DNA of 64,000 nucleotides, from NCBI GenBank assembly GCA_964023205.1, contig OZ026833.1, positions 1,084,176 through 1,148,175 of the forward strand, given 5' to 3'. Shown here piece after piece: positions 35,801 to 47,033 of this stretch. How positions within the stretch are numbered: position 1 is the first letter of the stretch; each line of letters opens with the position of its first letter. This DNA is from Lutraria lutraria (taxonomy: Eukaryota > Mollusca > Bivalvia > Venerida > Mactridae). Under the pieces are notes generated by a model that saw only the letters and a list, made by a program, of their open reading frames with translations, ran no database searches and had not been told where the DNA came from. Both the position numbers and the translations under genes were made by a program.

Positions 35801-36660
35801 TATTGATGATGATGTTGGTGTGATGATGAATATGAATGTGATGATGATAATGGTGGTGGTGGTTGTGGTTAAAGATCTAAAAAAAGCCTATTCTTAGTTC
35901 CATCTATGTATGGTTAAACGAGTCTACATGTAATTTACTTCTACAGTGAAACCCCTTAAAAACCGGACCCATTCCGGACTGAGCCAAAAGACCGGTTTTT
36001 TTATTTTTTTAAATTGTCCGATTTTCAAATAATTCCGTTTTTCAGGGAGTCCGTTTTTAGGGACCGTACTGTATTTCCTTACCTCATCATTAAGGAATCA
36101 TTTTCAGTTTGAACTGTACTGAGTGATGATTCTAAAGTCCTATGTTCTTTCTTCACCTTCTCTAGAGATTTCTGTGTCATATCGTGCGCAACTTTTGTTC
36201 TCTTAAACTCATCTTGGAGTGAGGCGTTAACTTTTTCTAGTTCTTTAACATTAGTCAAAGCCTTCTCTAGCTGCGCTTTAAGTGTAGTATTTTCGTTTTT
36301 CGATTTATGTAACTCAGACACTATCACTTCACCTGGTCCAGGAGATTTTCCAGGACTTGTTTTGTCTTCTTGATTCTTAGTATGTAGTTGTTTCTTTAAC
36401 TCGTCATTTTCTCTTTTCATTTCATCAAGTTTGACCCATAGCTGACCCATACTACCACCTCCACGGGACGGTTTCGGTGGAATAGATGGTCGCTCACATT
36501 TTGTTCGCTTGTCTTGGAGTAACGCTTCGATTAAACTTTTTGACTTCTGTAACAAGTGCTGTGTTTGTGGGTCCCGCTTTTTCATCATGAATACATTCGC
36601 TAAAGATTCGCAGAAGTTTTTAGCGTCTGATTTCAAGTCTTTTTCTGATAAAGACGCCAT
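32812..36660 (-). CDS. Mitochondria-eating protein (MIEAP/SPATA18 family), five exons, 426 aa
   Basis: Vertebrate MIEAP acts in lysosome-like clearance of damaged mitochondria; the family is expanded in bivalves. Minus-strand coding exons are 36660-36083, 35369-35168, 34603-34523, 33874-33752 and 33108-32812; phases chain (2, 0, 0, 0) to 1281 nt. The start is MASLSEKDLKSDAKNFCESL. Residues of about 85-190 are Leu/Glu/Lys-rich, predicting a coiled coil (LWVKLDEMKRENDELKKQL). From about residue 193 comes the MIEAP C-terminal region with CRPSNIAMLYNNLESQEW, FLCEMLM and, near the end (residues 403-409), YFVWPAL followed by NLLVKG, closely matching human YHVWPAL...VIMKGE. It is shorter than human SPATA18 (538 aa), mainly in the N-terminal half. 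Introns 1 and 3 carry MITEs within 9 to 28 nt of splice sites. It is head to head with the HSPA12-like gene. Confidence 0.88.
33430..33592. mobile_element. CpG-rich inverted-repeat MITE in the last intron of the MIEAP gene
   Basis: CCGTCGCCCCAAAAAACGCG ... GCGTTTGGGACGACG forms imperfect inverted ends around repeated CGCGAC/GATACGACGCGCG strings, about 160 bp. Its CpG density stands out sharply from the AT-rich surroundings. Confidence 0.65.
34332..34511 (+). mobile_element. MITE family B copy 1, 10 nt from a splice donor
   Basis: Ends TACAGTGCAACCATTCCGAA and TATGGAGAGGTTGTACTGTA are inverted. The core has AGCAACACCATTTGGGAGTA, GTTGTTGCTCTAGAGAG and GGAAAAAATCATGCTGT. The right edge is 10 nt from the start of intron 3 (34522) of the MIEAP gene. 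Confidence 0.85.
35398..35563 (+). mobile_element. MITE family B copy 2, 28 nt from a splice acceptor
   Basis: Ends TACAGTGTAATCTCTCCAAA and CTGGAGAGGTTGTACTGTA; same core as 34332 and 38476. It lies in intron 1 of the MIEAP gene just upstream (on the minus strand) of the acceptor at 35370, where the branch point would be expected. Confidence 0.85.
35800..35872. repeat. GATGAT/GGTGGT microsatellite, intronic
   Basis: Imperfect trinucleotide run of GATGAT then GGTGGTGGT within intron 1 of the MIEAP gene. Confidence 0.8.
35942..36073 (+). mobile_element. MITE family C reference copy, 9 nt from a splice donor
   Basis: Ends TACAGTGAAACCCCTTAAAA and TTTAGGGACCGTACTGTA are inverted over 132 bp. 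The core has ACCGGACCCATTCCGG and TCAGGGAGTCCG. It is separated from the exon 1 donor (exon ends at 36083, intron starts at 36082) by 9 nt. Confidence 0.8.
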
Positions 36661-38007
36661 TGTTGATTATTCTATTCTTCCTGATTTAGGCTGTAATAAA
36701 AACATATCGAACATGCAGTGTGCTGTAATGGAGTATGCTTTATCAAATAAAAACGAACAAAGGAAAAGTGAAGCAATTTGTTTCTTAACTCATTTTATTA
36801 CATGATAAACCGAATACGGTCCTCCTTTTTTTACTCAAATGAAGAAAGAAATCGATTATAAATCGTTGCCATCATTGGAACAGAATGTCTAAAATTAAAT
36901 GTGAACCTCCATTACCTTGTAGGTAGATAACCGCCTACTGCCTACTGCCTACTACTCCACCTCATATATAAAAGCGAATGTACATATTAAGAGATCAATA
37001 TTACCAGCTGTTTCAAAATTCAAAGTTTTGGAAATGTGAGATCCGTTTCAAAGCGATCGATTTGGTTCGGTCCTCTCAGCAGTGCTTTTGATATTAACCA
37101 AAATTCTGTCATACAATAACAATGAGTTAAACCAAATATCTAAAACAAAATGACTTACCTGGGTTAAAAACTAAAAGAAAATAAAACTATTATCCTAGAT
37201 TCAGTTTTCCGCTCACCATGAATCAGATTGTAACAAACTCAGAACACGACAAATACATGGTTGTATTGGCTTCTATCGTATCGATTGCCATGGAAATCCT
37301 GGCTTTCGTTCTAGTAATATCTGGAAATATTGATCTATCAGAGAGAGAGTGCAGCCTGACTCAGACGATGTATTAGTCATGTGATAAACGATAGGATCTG
37401 GTCCATTGTATTGAAGTTGTAGCTCATTGATTATGGCGCATTTGTCCAGCTATATTTTATTATAATAAGCAATATGCGCAGTGCTTTCCACATTACTAAG
37501 TAAATGCTACCAATTTCTTAGTCAGTGAAATATTTTTGAATTTCCAAGCACCATGGGTAGCAACTGTTTGATTTGAACCTTATCGAATTCGCTGTTATTG
37601 GACAATAATTCTTAGTGTCTGTATTAAAAATATTAGAACTTAAAATATCCTTTTTATAGCGAATTTTCTATAGAATTGTTCCACTGTCATTGATCAAATG
37701 TCGTGAATAAGAAATGAACTGCATGAAGTTTATGTCCATATATAGATTAACTGTATTATTCATGTTGTACAAAATGTACCATAATTATATTCTTGTCATT
37801 CGTTGAGGTCATGAAAATGATATCATTTATCAATACTGCATACGGGCATCCTAGACTGGGTTCTCCTGTGTATACATAATCGATACACACTCTTTCATCA
37901 ACTCAGTCTTGAGCTATTTCCAATATTCAGTGTTTGTGAACGTGCGTTCAAACATGGAAGCATTTTGAAGACAAAGAGAAATTTTAGAGACTTTCAAAAA
38001 AAATTTC
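36661..38007. promoter_or_regulatory. Divergent intergenic region between the MIEAP and HSPA12-like genes
   Basis: The start codons of the two genes face away from each other across 1347 bp, so both promoters, or one shared bidirectional promoter, must lie here. I see no clear heat-shock element (alternating GAA/TTC blocks), TATA box or CpG island. A four-codon upstream ORF (ATG at 37954, TGA at 37966-37968) sits 40 bp before the HSPA12-like start and would be in its 5' leader if transcription starts upstream of it. Confidence 0.55.
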
Positions 38008-41000
38008 ATGGCGGATAAAGAAGGTGGCGAGATTCCTACGCCTGCCCCGCGGCATATCGAGTCACCCGTAGACGAGGAGGACAACTACGACGACGATGAT
38101 GTTTCGTTGGCGGAAGCTGATCACGAAGCAGACGACATTGCAATTTCGCCGCAAAACGATGCAGACGGCTTCAAGATTGTTGCAGCCATAGATTTCGGAA
38201 CTACGTTCAGCGGATATGCATATTCGTTTACGGACGAGAGTGACAAGATTTATACCAACAAAAACTGGGGACAGACACAAGGTTTTCTTCTCCACAAGAC
38301 TCCTACATGTCTCCTGCTTAGACCAGATGGCGAATTCGAGGCGTTTGGATTTGAAGCGGTGTCGAGGTATAATGATCTTACAGAGGAGGAGGCAGATGAA
38401 TATTTCTACTTTGATCGATTCAAGATGAAATTGTTTGACAACAAGGTACGTCTGTATTTTTCATATTGTACTGTATACAGTGCAACCTCTCTAAAGCAAC
38501 ACCCTTTGGGAGTAGCAACATTTCGTTGTTGTTGAGATGTTGTTGCTCTAGAGGTGTTAAATTAATAGTTAAATCGCGCAGTGGGAAAAAATCATGCTAT
38601 TGTTGAAGGGAGGTAGTTGCTCAAGAGAGGGTCGCTCTGGCGAGGTTACACTGTATGTACTCTGTATGTACTCTGGTTTGTATGTAAATACTGACCAAAA
38701 AAGTTCTTATCCACTCGCTTTTTTTCCAGAGTAAATAGTTGATTGCAAATGAAATTGACACGACTCCAGGGGTCGGACTCCATGGCGTACTGGCTTATGG
38801 GGGGGGGGGGGCTTTTAAATGCATGTGAAGGGTCTCCTCGTACAATAAACAATTGTTTTGTCTTTATCATTGAATGTACGACAAGTTAGAAATTGAATTC
38901 ATCTACAATAAAACTTGATAAAAAAACCGCAGTTGTGATTAATATTGAGGTGGTTGCATTATCAACTTGAAAGATAATGTAAATATTTATAATTGGTCCA
39001 AAGTTATTCGGTCTACATAGTGAGGCGGACTGAATTTTTGAGTGGACTTTAGAAGTTCCTGCTGTACATATGCGATAAATGACATAATTATACGGTGGTA
39101 AGAGATGTTGCTTACAACTTTTCGCATAATTTTATCCAAATCTTGACATACAAACGGACAAACGCATTTTACTCAAAGGTTCAGTTATCGTAGTTTTTCT
39201 TTTTGTAATGTTGTTACGATTATGCTAAGTATCGTTAGCAAAAAAAATCGATTTGAACAGATATTTTATAAAATGTATGTTTTAAATGTCGACTGGTATC
39301 CGCCTCGCGATCTCCAAATAGTTTTATGTTCAATCCAATCAGAAATGAACAATATGAGGCGATATTTTCAATAATAATAATATCGAGCTATAGAATGACC
39401 GCGTTATCTGGTGCTGAATCAATGAAAAATATTGCATCTGGCACGCGCGTTTCACGAGCACGGATGGAATTGATAGTGTAGTCGAGATGGCGTTTAGAAA
39501 TTAATATCAAAATTGATATTTGCATTATGTAATGACTGTCAAGCCCCGTAGAATGGAATTCATGAAATATGTTTTTTCTTGATTTTTTTTGTATATTTCG
39601 AGAATAGTTCATGAATAGTTCATGAAGTATAATTAACTGTTTGACAGGAGAACTTTAGAAGTGAAGGTACTTTAACTATGCGGTACCATACCAGGCCATT
39701 AAACAAGAAATACTGGTATAAAACATAACAGCCAAGTTTTAACAGACAACAGCTAGACACCGCGAGATACCTCAAAAGTACGCCCCTGCATGAAATTAAA
39801 GCGATTGACCCTTTAGTGTGACAACGTCACAATGTTCTTTTTATCATTCGTAAAATCATTAGTCTATGTAATGTGATTTCAAAATGTTCATCTTTTATTT
39901 GTGAAGATCACCGTGGTTTAAATTAGTCAGTCTGTGTTTTGCCTTAAAGCTCACATTTGTGGTCAATCTTAGTTTACATATAATACACACGTTTTAGTTC
40001 TGTCCAAATTTAACCACAGATTTTGAATGATGTGTACATATATGTGTATTTAGCAGACGACCATTTGAGTGTTTCCCCGACTAAGTCTCATTCTTGATTA
40101 CTTCCTTTATTTAAATACTTTCAAGTATCCCGACCGTCCGTTCGTTTGTTCGTTCCATTCTGTCATTAGCAATAGACTTAGTACCAAACTAATTCATGAA
40201 TAAATTATGTTCACATAAAACCATTATTATGTACTTTTAAACATCTTGTACGTCCGTACCGTGTTTTCAAGCTCTGTGTCCATAAATTATAAAGGTCCTT
40301 AACTGTTTTATTCAAGTACATGTTTCGTAATAACAAATTAAGTCTAGACTGTTTAGAGATATATGATTGTTATAATTGTCTTTTTGAATAGCCGTCACTC
40401 GCTAAGCGGACCTAAGTACAAACATTACGTTTTCTACAACCGCCATGCAAACGTTAAACTAGTTCCCGTTTCATGTTGCAGTGCAAGTCTGCTTAAATTC
40501 TGTTTCCATGAGTACTTTCAGTACTTTGATTATAATGTTCTTCTTGTACTTATGTTACAGGATCTGCATACTGACATTCTGCTGGAGGATGCTAAAGGCA
40601 AACAACGAGCTGCAGTTGAGATATTCGCCAAGTCCTTATTTTATATGAAAGAGCATCTACTGAGGTATGGCATGTATATACATGTACATCCATTGTTACT
40701 AGAACAGTCAAACCTGTGAACAAAGGCCACCCTCGAGAGGACAAAATATGGGCATTATTGACAGGAGGTCTTTATTCGGAGGTCAATTTGTTCTAAATAA
40801 TCTGCAACGGTTTTTTTAAGTTTGGCCTCTTTTCCCAAGGTGGCCTTTATTCGGAGATTGCAGCTTCACGAACTTCTAGTTATGCCACCATAACGTTCCA
40901 TTTCACACTTCACAAAATAACCGACGATTACAAGGTTTAAATTTTATGATGATGATAATGATGGTGCTGGTGCTGGTTATTATTAACATTATTATGATAT

Positions 41001-43809
41001 GATTAAACATTAAAGAGGAAAAGAAAACTTTAAAACATTGTGTAACAATTAGAAAAGTGGTTCAGAAAATTACAGATGTTCCGACCAGTAGTATTGAGAG
41101 ATTTATTACATACTCATATTTTCTTCCACAATATCAATATAATAATAACTCGACAAAGATGGCATGCACAGTTATGTAAAAGTAAAACAACGTTTTTCAT
41201 CGGCGATATATGATATTTTGTATGTACACAGACACAATTGTATATACAAAACTATTCATCAATTGATTCAGAAAAAATCATTCTTCCTATCGTCCTATCT
41301 TGGTAGAACTTCAAATTCTAAAGTCAACAATATCGCCCAAGTAAATAAAGGAGTGGCTTTGGTGTATTTTCAGGGCTATGAAGATGAACTTGGGGCTGGA
41401 CCCTGATCCATTGTCTATTCGATGGGTTCTCACGGTACCAGCCATCTGGGACGAGAATGCAAAACAGTTCATGAGGGAGGCTGCCCATCGGGTATGTTTT
41501 TTTTTTTTTTTGTAAACAATATTTTTACTGTTTGCTGTATATATCGTAAGTTGCTACTAGTACATGTCAGAACATCATATATGTCAGAAAGACGTGTGGG
41601 TGAGTTCGACATCAAATTAAGGAATGGGGCCAAAGTACGCTGATAAAAAATTATAGATAAACTTAAAGAGATGGGATATAATTATACTTGTTCCAACCTT
41701 TGGTATAAGTGTATAAATAAAAAAAATCAATTTTGGTGTTTTTTTTTAGTTTTTGTTATTTTAAACTACTACATTATTATGTTGTTTATTCTACAAAATG
41801 TATTACATTGTACATAATGTTTGACCATATATGTCGAATGGGCCATTAAAACAACTCATAGATAAGTACATAATTTATTGTTTTCATTAATTCATTATTT
41901 CCAGGGAGCCTTGATTGACACACTGTACAGTAATCAGTTGGTTATAGCGCTGGAGCCCGAGGCAGCCTCTCTATATTGTAGAACTCTTCCAGTCAGCACC
42001 TTTATGTCTACTGGAGAAGATGTACATAAACCATCATTTGAAACTGGGACAAAATATCTGGTCGTAGATGCTGGTGGTAAGTCATTAGCAAAAGTCAAAC
42101 AGTTGAACTTTGACCACACACAAATATATCGCTACCGCAGACCAAATAAATTTAACCTTTTGATATGAAAAAAAAACGACTGTGCATGAAGGCCTATTTC
42201 CTTCTTGTACTTCAGCGGTCTTTGTTATCAAGTTTGGCGATAGTTTGATACCTAGTCAATTTTCCTGTATGTTTTATATATCTATATGTTAGATGCCAAG
42301 CATCTGTACAGTGACAATGCATTATTTGACGATTTACTAAAAACAGCTTCGAGATCAAGTATGATCAGTAACAGATTTTGCGGAATTTCTTTTTTAAATA
42401 CAAGTATTTAAGTCATTACAAGTCAAACATAAGTTTGCCCCCTACTCCTGCAGGTTTGCAGGGGACCGATCAAAGACGGTACCCTCCGGTCGGGAGACAG
42501 TGTCTTCCACCTTAGTATGATCCTATATAATTATATGTGTCGAATAGGGTTTTTGGGTTGGATGTTTTAGGGCATGTAGTATAACGGGGAAGATGGGACC
42601 CTCGAGGGAATTATGTTTTGTCCTTCATTTATGTTTTGGGTTAATATTGGGTTGGAGAATTTGGGGAATGTAACTTTTTGTGGTGAAGATGGGAAGTTTT
42701 TAATGTGTTTTATTTCTGAGAATCTTCTACTTATCTATATGTGTTTGTTTTCAGGTGGTACCATTGATATTGTTGCTCACAAGATACGGAAAGATGGTCG
42801 GATTCGGGAACTCTTCAGAGCTACGGGCGGGGCTTGGGGCGGTACTATGATTGACACACAGTTCTTGAATTTGCTCAACAAAATTTTCGGGGAAGATTTC
42901 ATGGGTGCGTTCCAAAATGAATACCCTAAAGACTTTGTTGAACTTTTACAAGACTTTGAAATAAAGAAAAGGGGAGAATGTGAAAGTATCCGAGTTTCTT
43001 TGCCATACAATTTCTGTAATTACAAGCATTACGGGCGATCTGTGCAAGAATGCATAAAATCGTTCGCTGCGCAAGCGGAAGCGGAAATAAAATTTTCATC
43101 GGGTAAACTTGTAATGTCTGCTGAAGTTGTTAATGAACTATTCCAACACGCTCTTAAACAAATCAATGACCACATTCAGACATTGATGAAGAAAACAAGA
43201 CTTAAAGATGTTAAATATATTTTTCTTGTCGGTGGCTTTGCTGAATCGTCGAGATTACAGAGATCAATAAAGGATGAATTCAGCAATGAACTTGTTAGTG
43301 TTCTTGTTCCGGAAGAAGCGAGCCTTGCTGTAGTTAGGGGTGCTGTGGCCTTTGGGAGAGACCCAAGTTCGATTTGTCTTAGAATTTGCAGATACACATA
43401 CGGGGTTGGTTCATATCTTCCATTTGAAGAAGGCGTCCATAGAAATGATCTGAAAGTGGAATCGGATGGTATGACCTTATGTAAAAACATTCTGCAAATA
43501 TGGGCTGAAGCTGGTGAGGTCATAGGTCATAATGAAATTTGGAAGGAAACCTACACACCAATCATTACAAATCAAAAAGGAATTATCTTCGAGTTCTATA
43601 AGTCGTCAAAGAGGAAGGTTAAATACACGGATGAAGATGGTGTGACGAAATGTGGTTGCCTGGTTGTTGAAATGCCGGATATGACAGGCGACAAATCTCG
43701 TTCCGTTGATTTGGAGGTTATATTCGGCGGAACGGAAATCAGGGTTGTTGGTTACGACCATACTAGCAATACAACTAGAGAAACTTACATTGACTTCTTA
43801 ACAACTTGA
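38008..43809 (+). CDS. HSPA12-type Hsp70-like ATPase, five exons, 628 aa
   Basis: Atypical Hsp70 relative (HSPA12A/B), with a divergent actin-fold ATPase and no canonical substrate-binding lid; strongly expanded in bivalves and linked to stress and immunity. Exons 38008-38445, 40561-40664, 41374-41491, 41905-42076 and 42755-43809 have GT/AG borders, and phases chain (0, 2, 0, 1) to 1887 nt. The start [20 protein letters not shown] is followed by an acidic stretch (residues 22-43). ATPase motifs: phosphate-1 [14 protein letters not shown] (61-74), phosphate-2 DAGGGTID (275-282, split by intron 4), adenosine-type [13 protein letters not shown] (434-446). [10 protein letters not shown] after the fourth acceptor is typical of HSPA12. 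Length is close to human HSPA12A/B (about 675-686). No signal peptide; cytosolic. TGA at 43807. Confidence 0.92.
38476..38655 (+). mobile_element. MITE family B copy 3, 30 nt from a splice donor
   Basis: Ends TACAGTGCAACCTCTCTAAA and CTGGCGAGGTTACACTGTA with the family B core (AACACCCTTTGGGAGTAGCA). It lies just inside intron 1 of the HSPA12-like gene, whose donor is at 38446. Confidence 0.85.
38799..38811. repeat. poly(G) tract, 13 nt, intronic
   Basis: Uninterrupted G run within intron 1 of the HSPA12-like gene. Confidence 0.95.
40445..40530 (+). repeat. Dispersed palindromic-repeat fragment next to an exon
   Basis: ACTAGTTCCCGTTTCATGTT, GCAGTGCAAG and TTTCCATGAGTACTTTCAGT recur (partly reversed) at 5357-5440, 7889-7952, 11686-11753 and 30205-30275. 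It ends about 30 nt before exon 2 of the HSPA12-like gene. Confidence 0.5.
40704..40862 (+). mobile_element. MITE family A copy, intronic
   Basis: ACAGTCAAACCTGTGAACAA, GGCCACCCTC and TGACAGGAGGTCTTTATTCG, then TTCTAAATAATC and TGGCCTTTATTCGGAG. The terminal inverted block is lost on the right. It lies in intron 2 of the HSPA12-like gene, 40 nt after the donor. Confidence 0.75.
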
Positions 43810-46115
43810 AATGTTGATTGACGGTCCATTTCTTTTCAACTCCAATATGTGCTTCGCTTATGAACAATATGAAAAATATTACGAAGCTGCATCATAATTT
43901 TATGTGGTTGGTTTTTTTCTAACTGGTGAGCTAGCTATGACAGAATAAGAATCTATTTGGCTAGTATGTCTAGGCAGCTGTATTAGGTAACATCGCTCAA
44001 ATTAAAAAATGTCTCCAAAACTATATTTTGAGTATAGCTAGTATTCGAATTTACGGCATTCAGCAGGTGTGCATTTTTTCACTCAATATTTCCGGTGTGT
44101 GATGCTTTTATATCTAAATGCTTAATATATTTCGCTGACATTATACTGTACTTTTTGCGTGAGATCTTTTTTTTTTAATTCTAGCAATTGAAACATGGTG
44201 CGCTTAAAACAAACGTATTTTAGAAATTGTTATGAAGATCAGCATTGTAAGAAAGATGTGTCATAATATGCTTGTGTGTTCACAAATACCCTAAAACGAT
44301 ATGAGCGTGTTTGTTGCGCGTGTGCTTGATTGTAATGATTGGATGAAAAACGATGGTGTAAATGTCACCAATGAAAATCAAACAGCATTGTTGTATGAAT
44401 ACACTATGAAATATTTGAGCATATGTGTATCAGTTCTCGGATATGTCAATACTTTCGGATGTACAAAATTGTTTGTGTGTGTATGTTTAATTTGGTTATT
44501 AATTATTTTGTAGTGTTGCAATTGAGCAATATGTTTGTTCTCATGTTGTTGCTGCTGTTGTTAATGTTATTTTTCTCTGCGTTGTCCACATTTTACCTCT
44601 GTAACCAACATTGTGATCTGTGTGTAACTATCTATATTACTGTTGTTTTATAACAAATCTATGTAAAATTTTAATTCCGTTTTTTTATTTCCGGCGTAAG
44701 TCATTTGTATATGAGAATATAATATTTTCAAACCACCAGACTTGGTTTTATTATATATCTTCTTTCATTCACACTCGCGGCTTTCTAGAAAGTTGACATT
44801 CAGCGAGACATTTGTACTGTTGGTGGCAAAACACGTTTGGGTCCAAAGCTCAATGGTTTATTTCTCTCTTTCGCACAAGGACAGCTAAAGCATACAGGCT
44901 TACATGCATATATGCCTTTATCAATATCACATGTACAGCTCACCATATGCATGTAGTAAAGTGGTGACATGTAGTAAAGTTGTGACATGTAGTAAAGTTG
45001 TATATTGGTTTTTCCCCAAAGATCGACAAATGTAATGTTATATGTGTGTTTTATCTGGGACCGGTGTGCATAGGTCCAAGGTTTTATATTCCTGTGTAGT
45101 GTACGCAATTTTAGAATTTATATATTCAGCTTACAAATAGTAATGGAAACTGTGTGATACTTACGGAGGTACCTCGTCGGACCAATTAAAAGATGTTGCA
45201 GCTTTTCAAAATCAAATTGAATTTACAAATATGAGTAAGTAGGCTAATTGAAGTGTATGAACGAATGCTTAATTTATATACTAGTACATGTACTTGCAAT
45301 GAATTTGAAATCTCACAAACTACCATTCTACGTATCGTTCATTTCTCGTTTTGTGTGAGATTTCTTTCGACTGTGTAATCAAAGAGACATGGTGAGTGGA
45401 CTGAATTGCGCATGCGCTGTTTGATCAGCGTTTATGCCATTGTTCTATTTTATAGAAACTTTTCAAAACAGAATCCAAATAATAAATTGTTAATCAGAGT
45501 TTGTTTTATACTTGTTCTCGTTTCCTGATTATTTATCGCATGACTATGACAAGTGTCTCTCGGCTATCCGTTTTGTGTGCTTGGGATGTTTAGTTAATCA
45601 ATCTCAAATAATTGCTGTTAATTGAGCTCTTCAGTAATGAAAGAAACAATAGACGTGAATATATCATACAATAAATCTCGTCACGTCAACAGTAGTAATG
45701 CAAGCAATACAAAGAGACTTTGATTGTCCCTAAAATAGAGCGTTTCAAAAATATACCACTAATACTTGTACATGATAACAGATATTAAATTCGAATCAAT
45801 TACTCATCAAAATCTAGCCTGTGAATGAATGAATATTGATTAAGAATGAAATTTGGTTTTAGGCACTTGCTTATTTAAGTTAGTCTAGTATTGATTTTGA
45901 GTATATGCAGGTAACATTGTACGAAATGCACGTTCTTCAAATACATATGAAGATGAAAGGATCATTAAAATAATTTGTTGAACTTAACTGCACATGTTTT
46001 CTTTCCTAGGCATGGAAAATGCATTTTGCGTGTTACATGAGGACTGTCAGTCTATATAATATCTTAAAATGTCGTGCATTTTTAACGCTTAAATTATTAA
46101 TTCTTAAGAGTTTTG
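43810..46115. other. 3' region of the HSPA12-like gene and intergenic sequence
   Basis: The 3' UTR should start at 43810; no single poly(A) signal stands out. TGCGCATGCGCT at 45409-45420 matches the NRF1 consensus, and AGCGCATGCGCA also occurs at 19381; function is untested. No gene is recognised. Confidence 0.45.
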
Positions 46116-46262
46116 TACACCGTCAAAGGCCACATATGGGAAGATAATAAATAGCCCTTATTGACAAGAGGTCTTTATTCAGAGGTCATTTTGTTCTTAG
46201 TTATCGGTGATAGATAAATGGCCTTTATTCACAAGGTGTTTTTTTCGGAGACGGACACTAGT
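46116..46262 (+). mobile_element. MITE family A copy, diverged
   Basis: GTACACCGTCAAAGGCCACA, TTGACAAGAGGTCTTTATTC, AGAGGTCATTTTGTTC and GGCCTTTATTCACAAGG, ending near GACACTAG. It is the most eroded copy seen of family A. Confidence 0.65.
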
Positions 46263-46739
46263 TAAACATGATATACAATAGCTGCAAGGAAATGCCATTA
46301 TTTAACATGATGTTAATGTGTGTTTTTCAATAAATGATGGCCATTACTTGTAAGGAGTTTCTGAGGGGAAAAACGGACCATCCGATTTTGTCCTATCTTT
46401 ATCCTGATATCGTAGAATGTCAAAGCTTTCAAACGAGAGCTGTATTTTTTCTAGGGTTGGCCAAAATTTGTCATAACTTGACTGTACTACATTGACAAAA
46501 AAGATACTGCCTTCACACACAATGACAAAGTGGATACATGCCATCATACACAAACATAACATACATATGTAGTTATAAGCCTTTAGGTGACAATTTATTG
46601 TTAAAAAGTACAAGTTCTTAAATGGGTGTTACTGGTGTTTTTAAGTTACAAATGCCATAATTCCCAAGTTTTCTCTAGTAAGAATTGTGCTCTTTTTGGT
46701 TGAAAGATCCGTTCATGTCACATATGAAAGTAGAAGAAT

Positions 46740-47033
46740 AGATCTTCTCAAGTCTCTTCAGACAAACACGAAAGTCTCGTTTGAAAATGTTCACTGTTAA
46801 TGAATTCACATGTGCCCCTTCAGCTGTATTTTTATGAATAAGAATTTGCAGATGTCACAATTGAAAGCTTTTTTCCATATGAATTCTCATGGGACCATTA
46901 AGATGTACTTAATGGCTGAAAGAAGAATTGCAGATCTATGTCACATCTGAAAGGTTTATAATTGAAATTAATGTTCCTGTGCCTCTTCACATCCTCTTCA
47001 GTGTGAATGCAACAGCTTATATGTCTAATTTAA
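46740..47033 (-). pseudogene. Eroded zinc-finger repeats beyond the stop of the zinc-finger gene
   Basis: In broken frames the minus strand spells EEDVKRHRNINFNYKPFRCD and, further on, KAFNCDICKFLFIKIQLKGH, separated by stops and frame changes. These are remnants of at least two further C2H2 fingers, so the array was once longer. Confidence 0.6.

Noticed and set aside
44301..45108. Plus- and minus-strand open frames of 70-102 codons downstream of the HSPA12-like gene
   Set aside because: Low-complexity hydrophobic or repeat-derived translations (LLYYMSQLYYMS type) without splice context.
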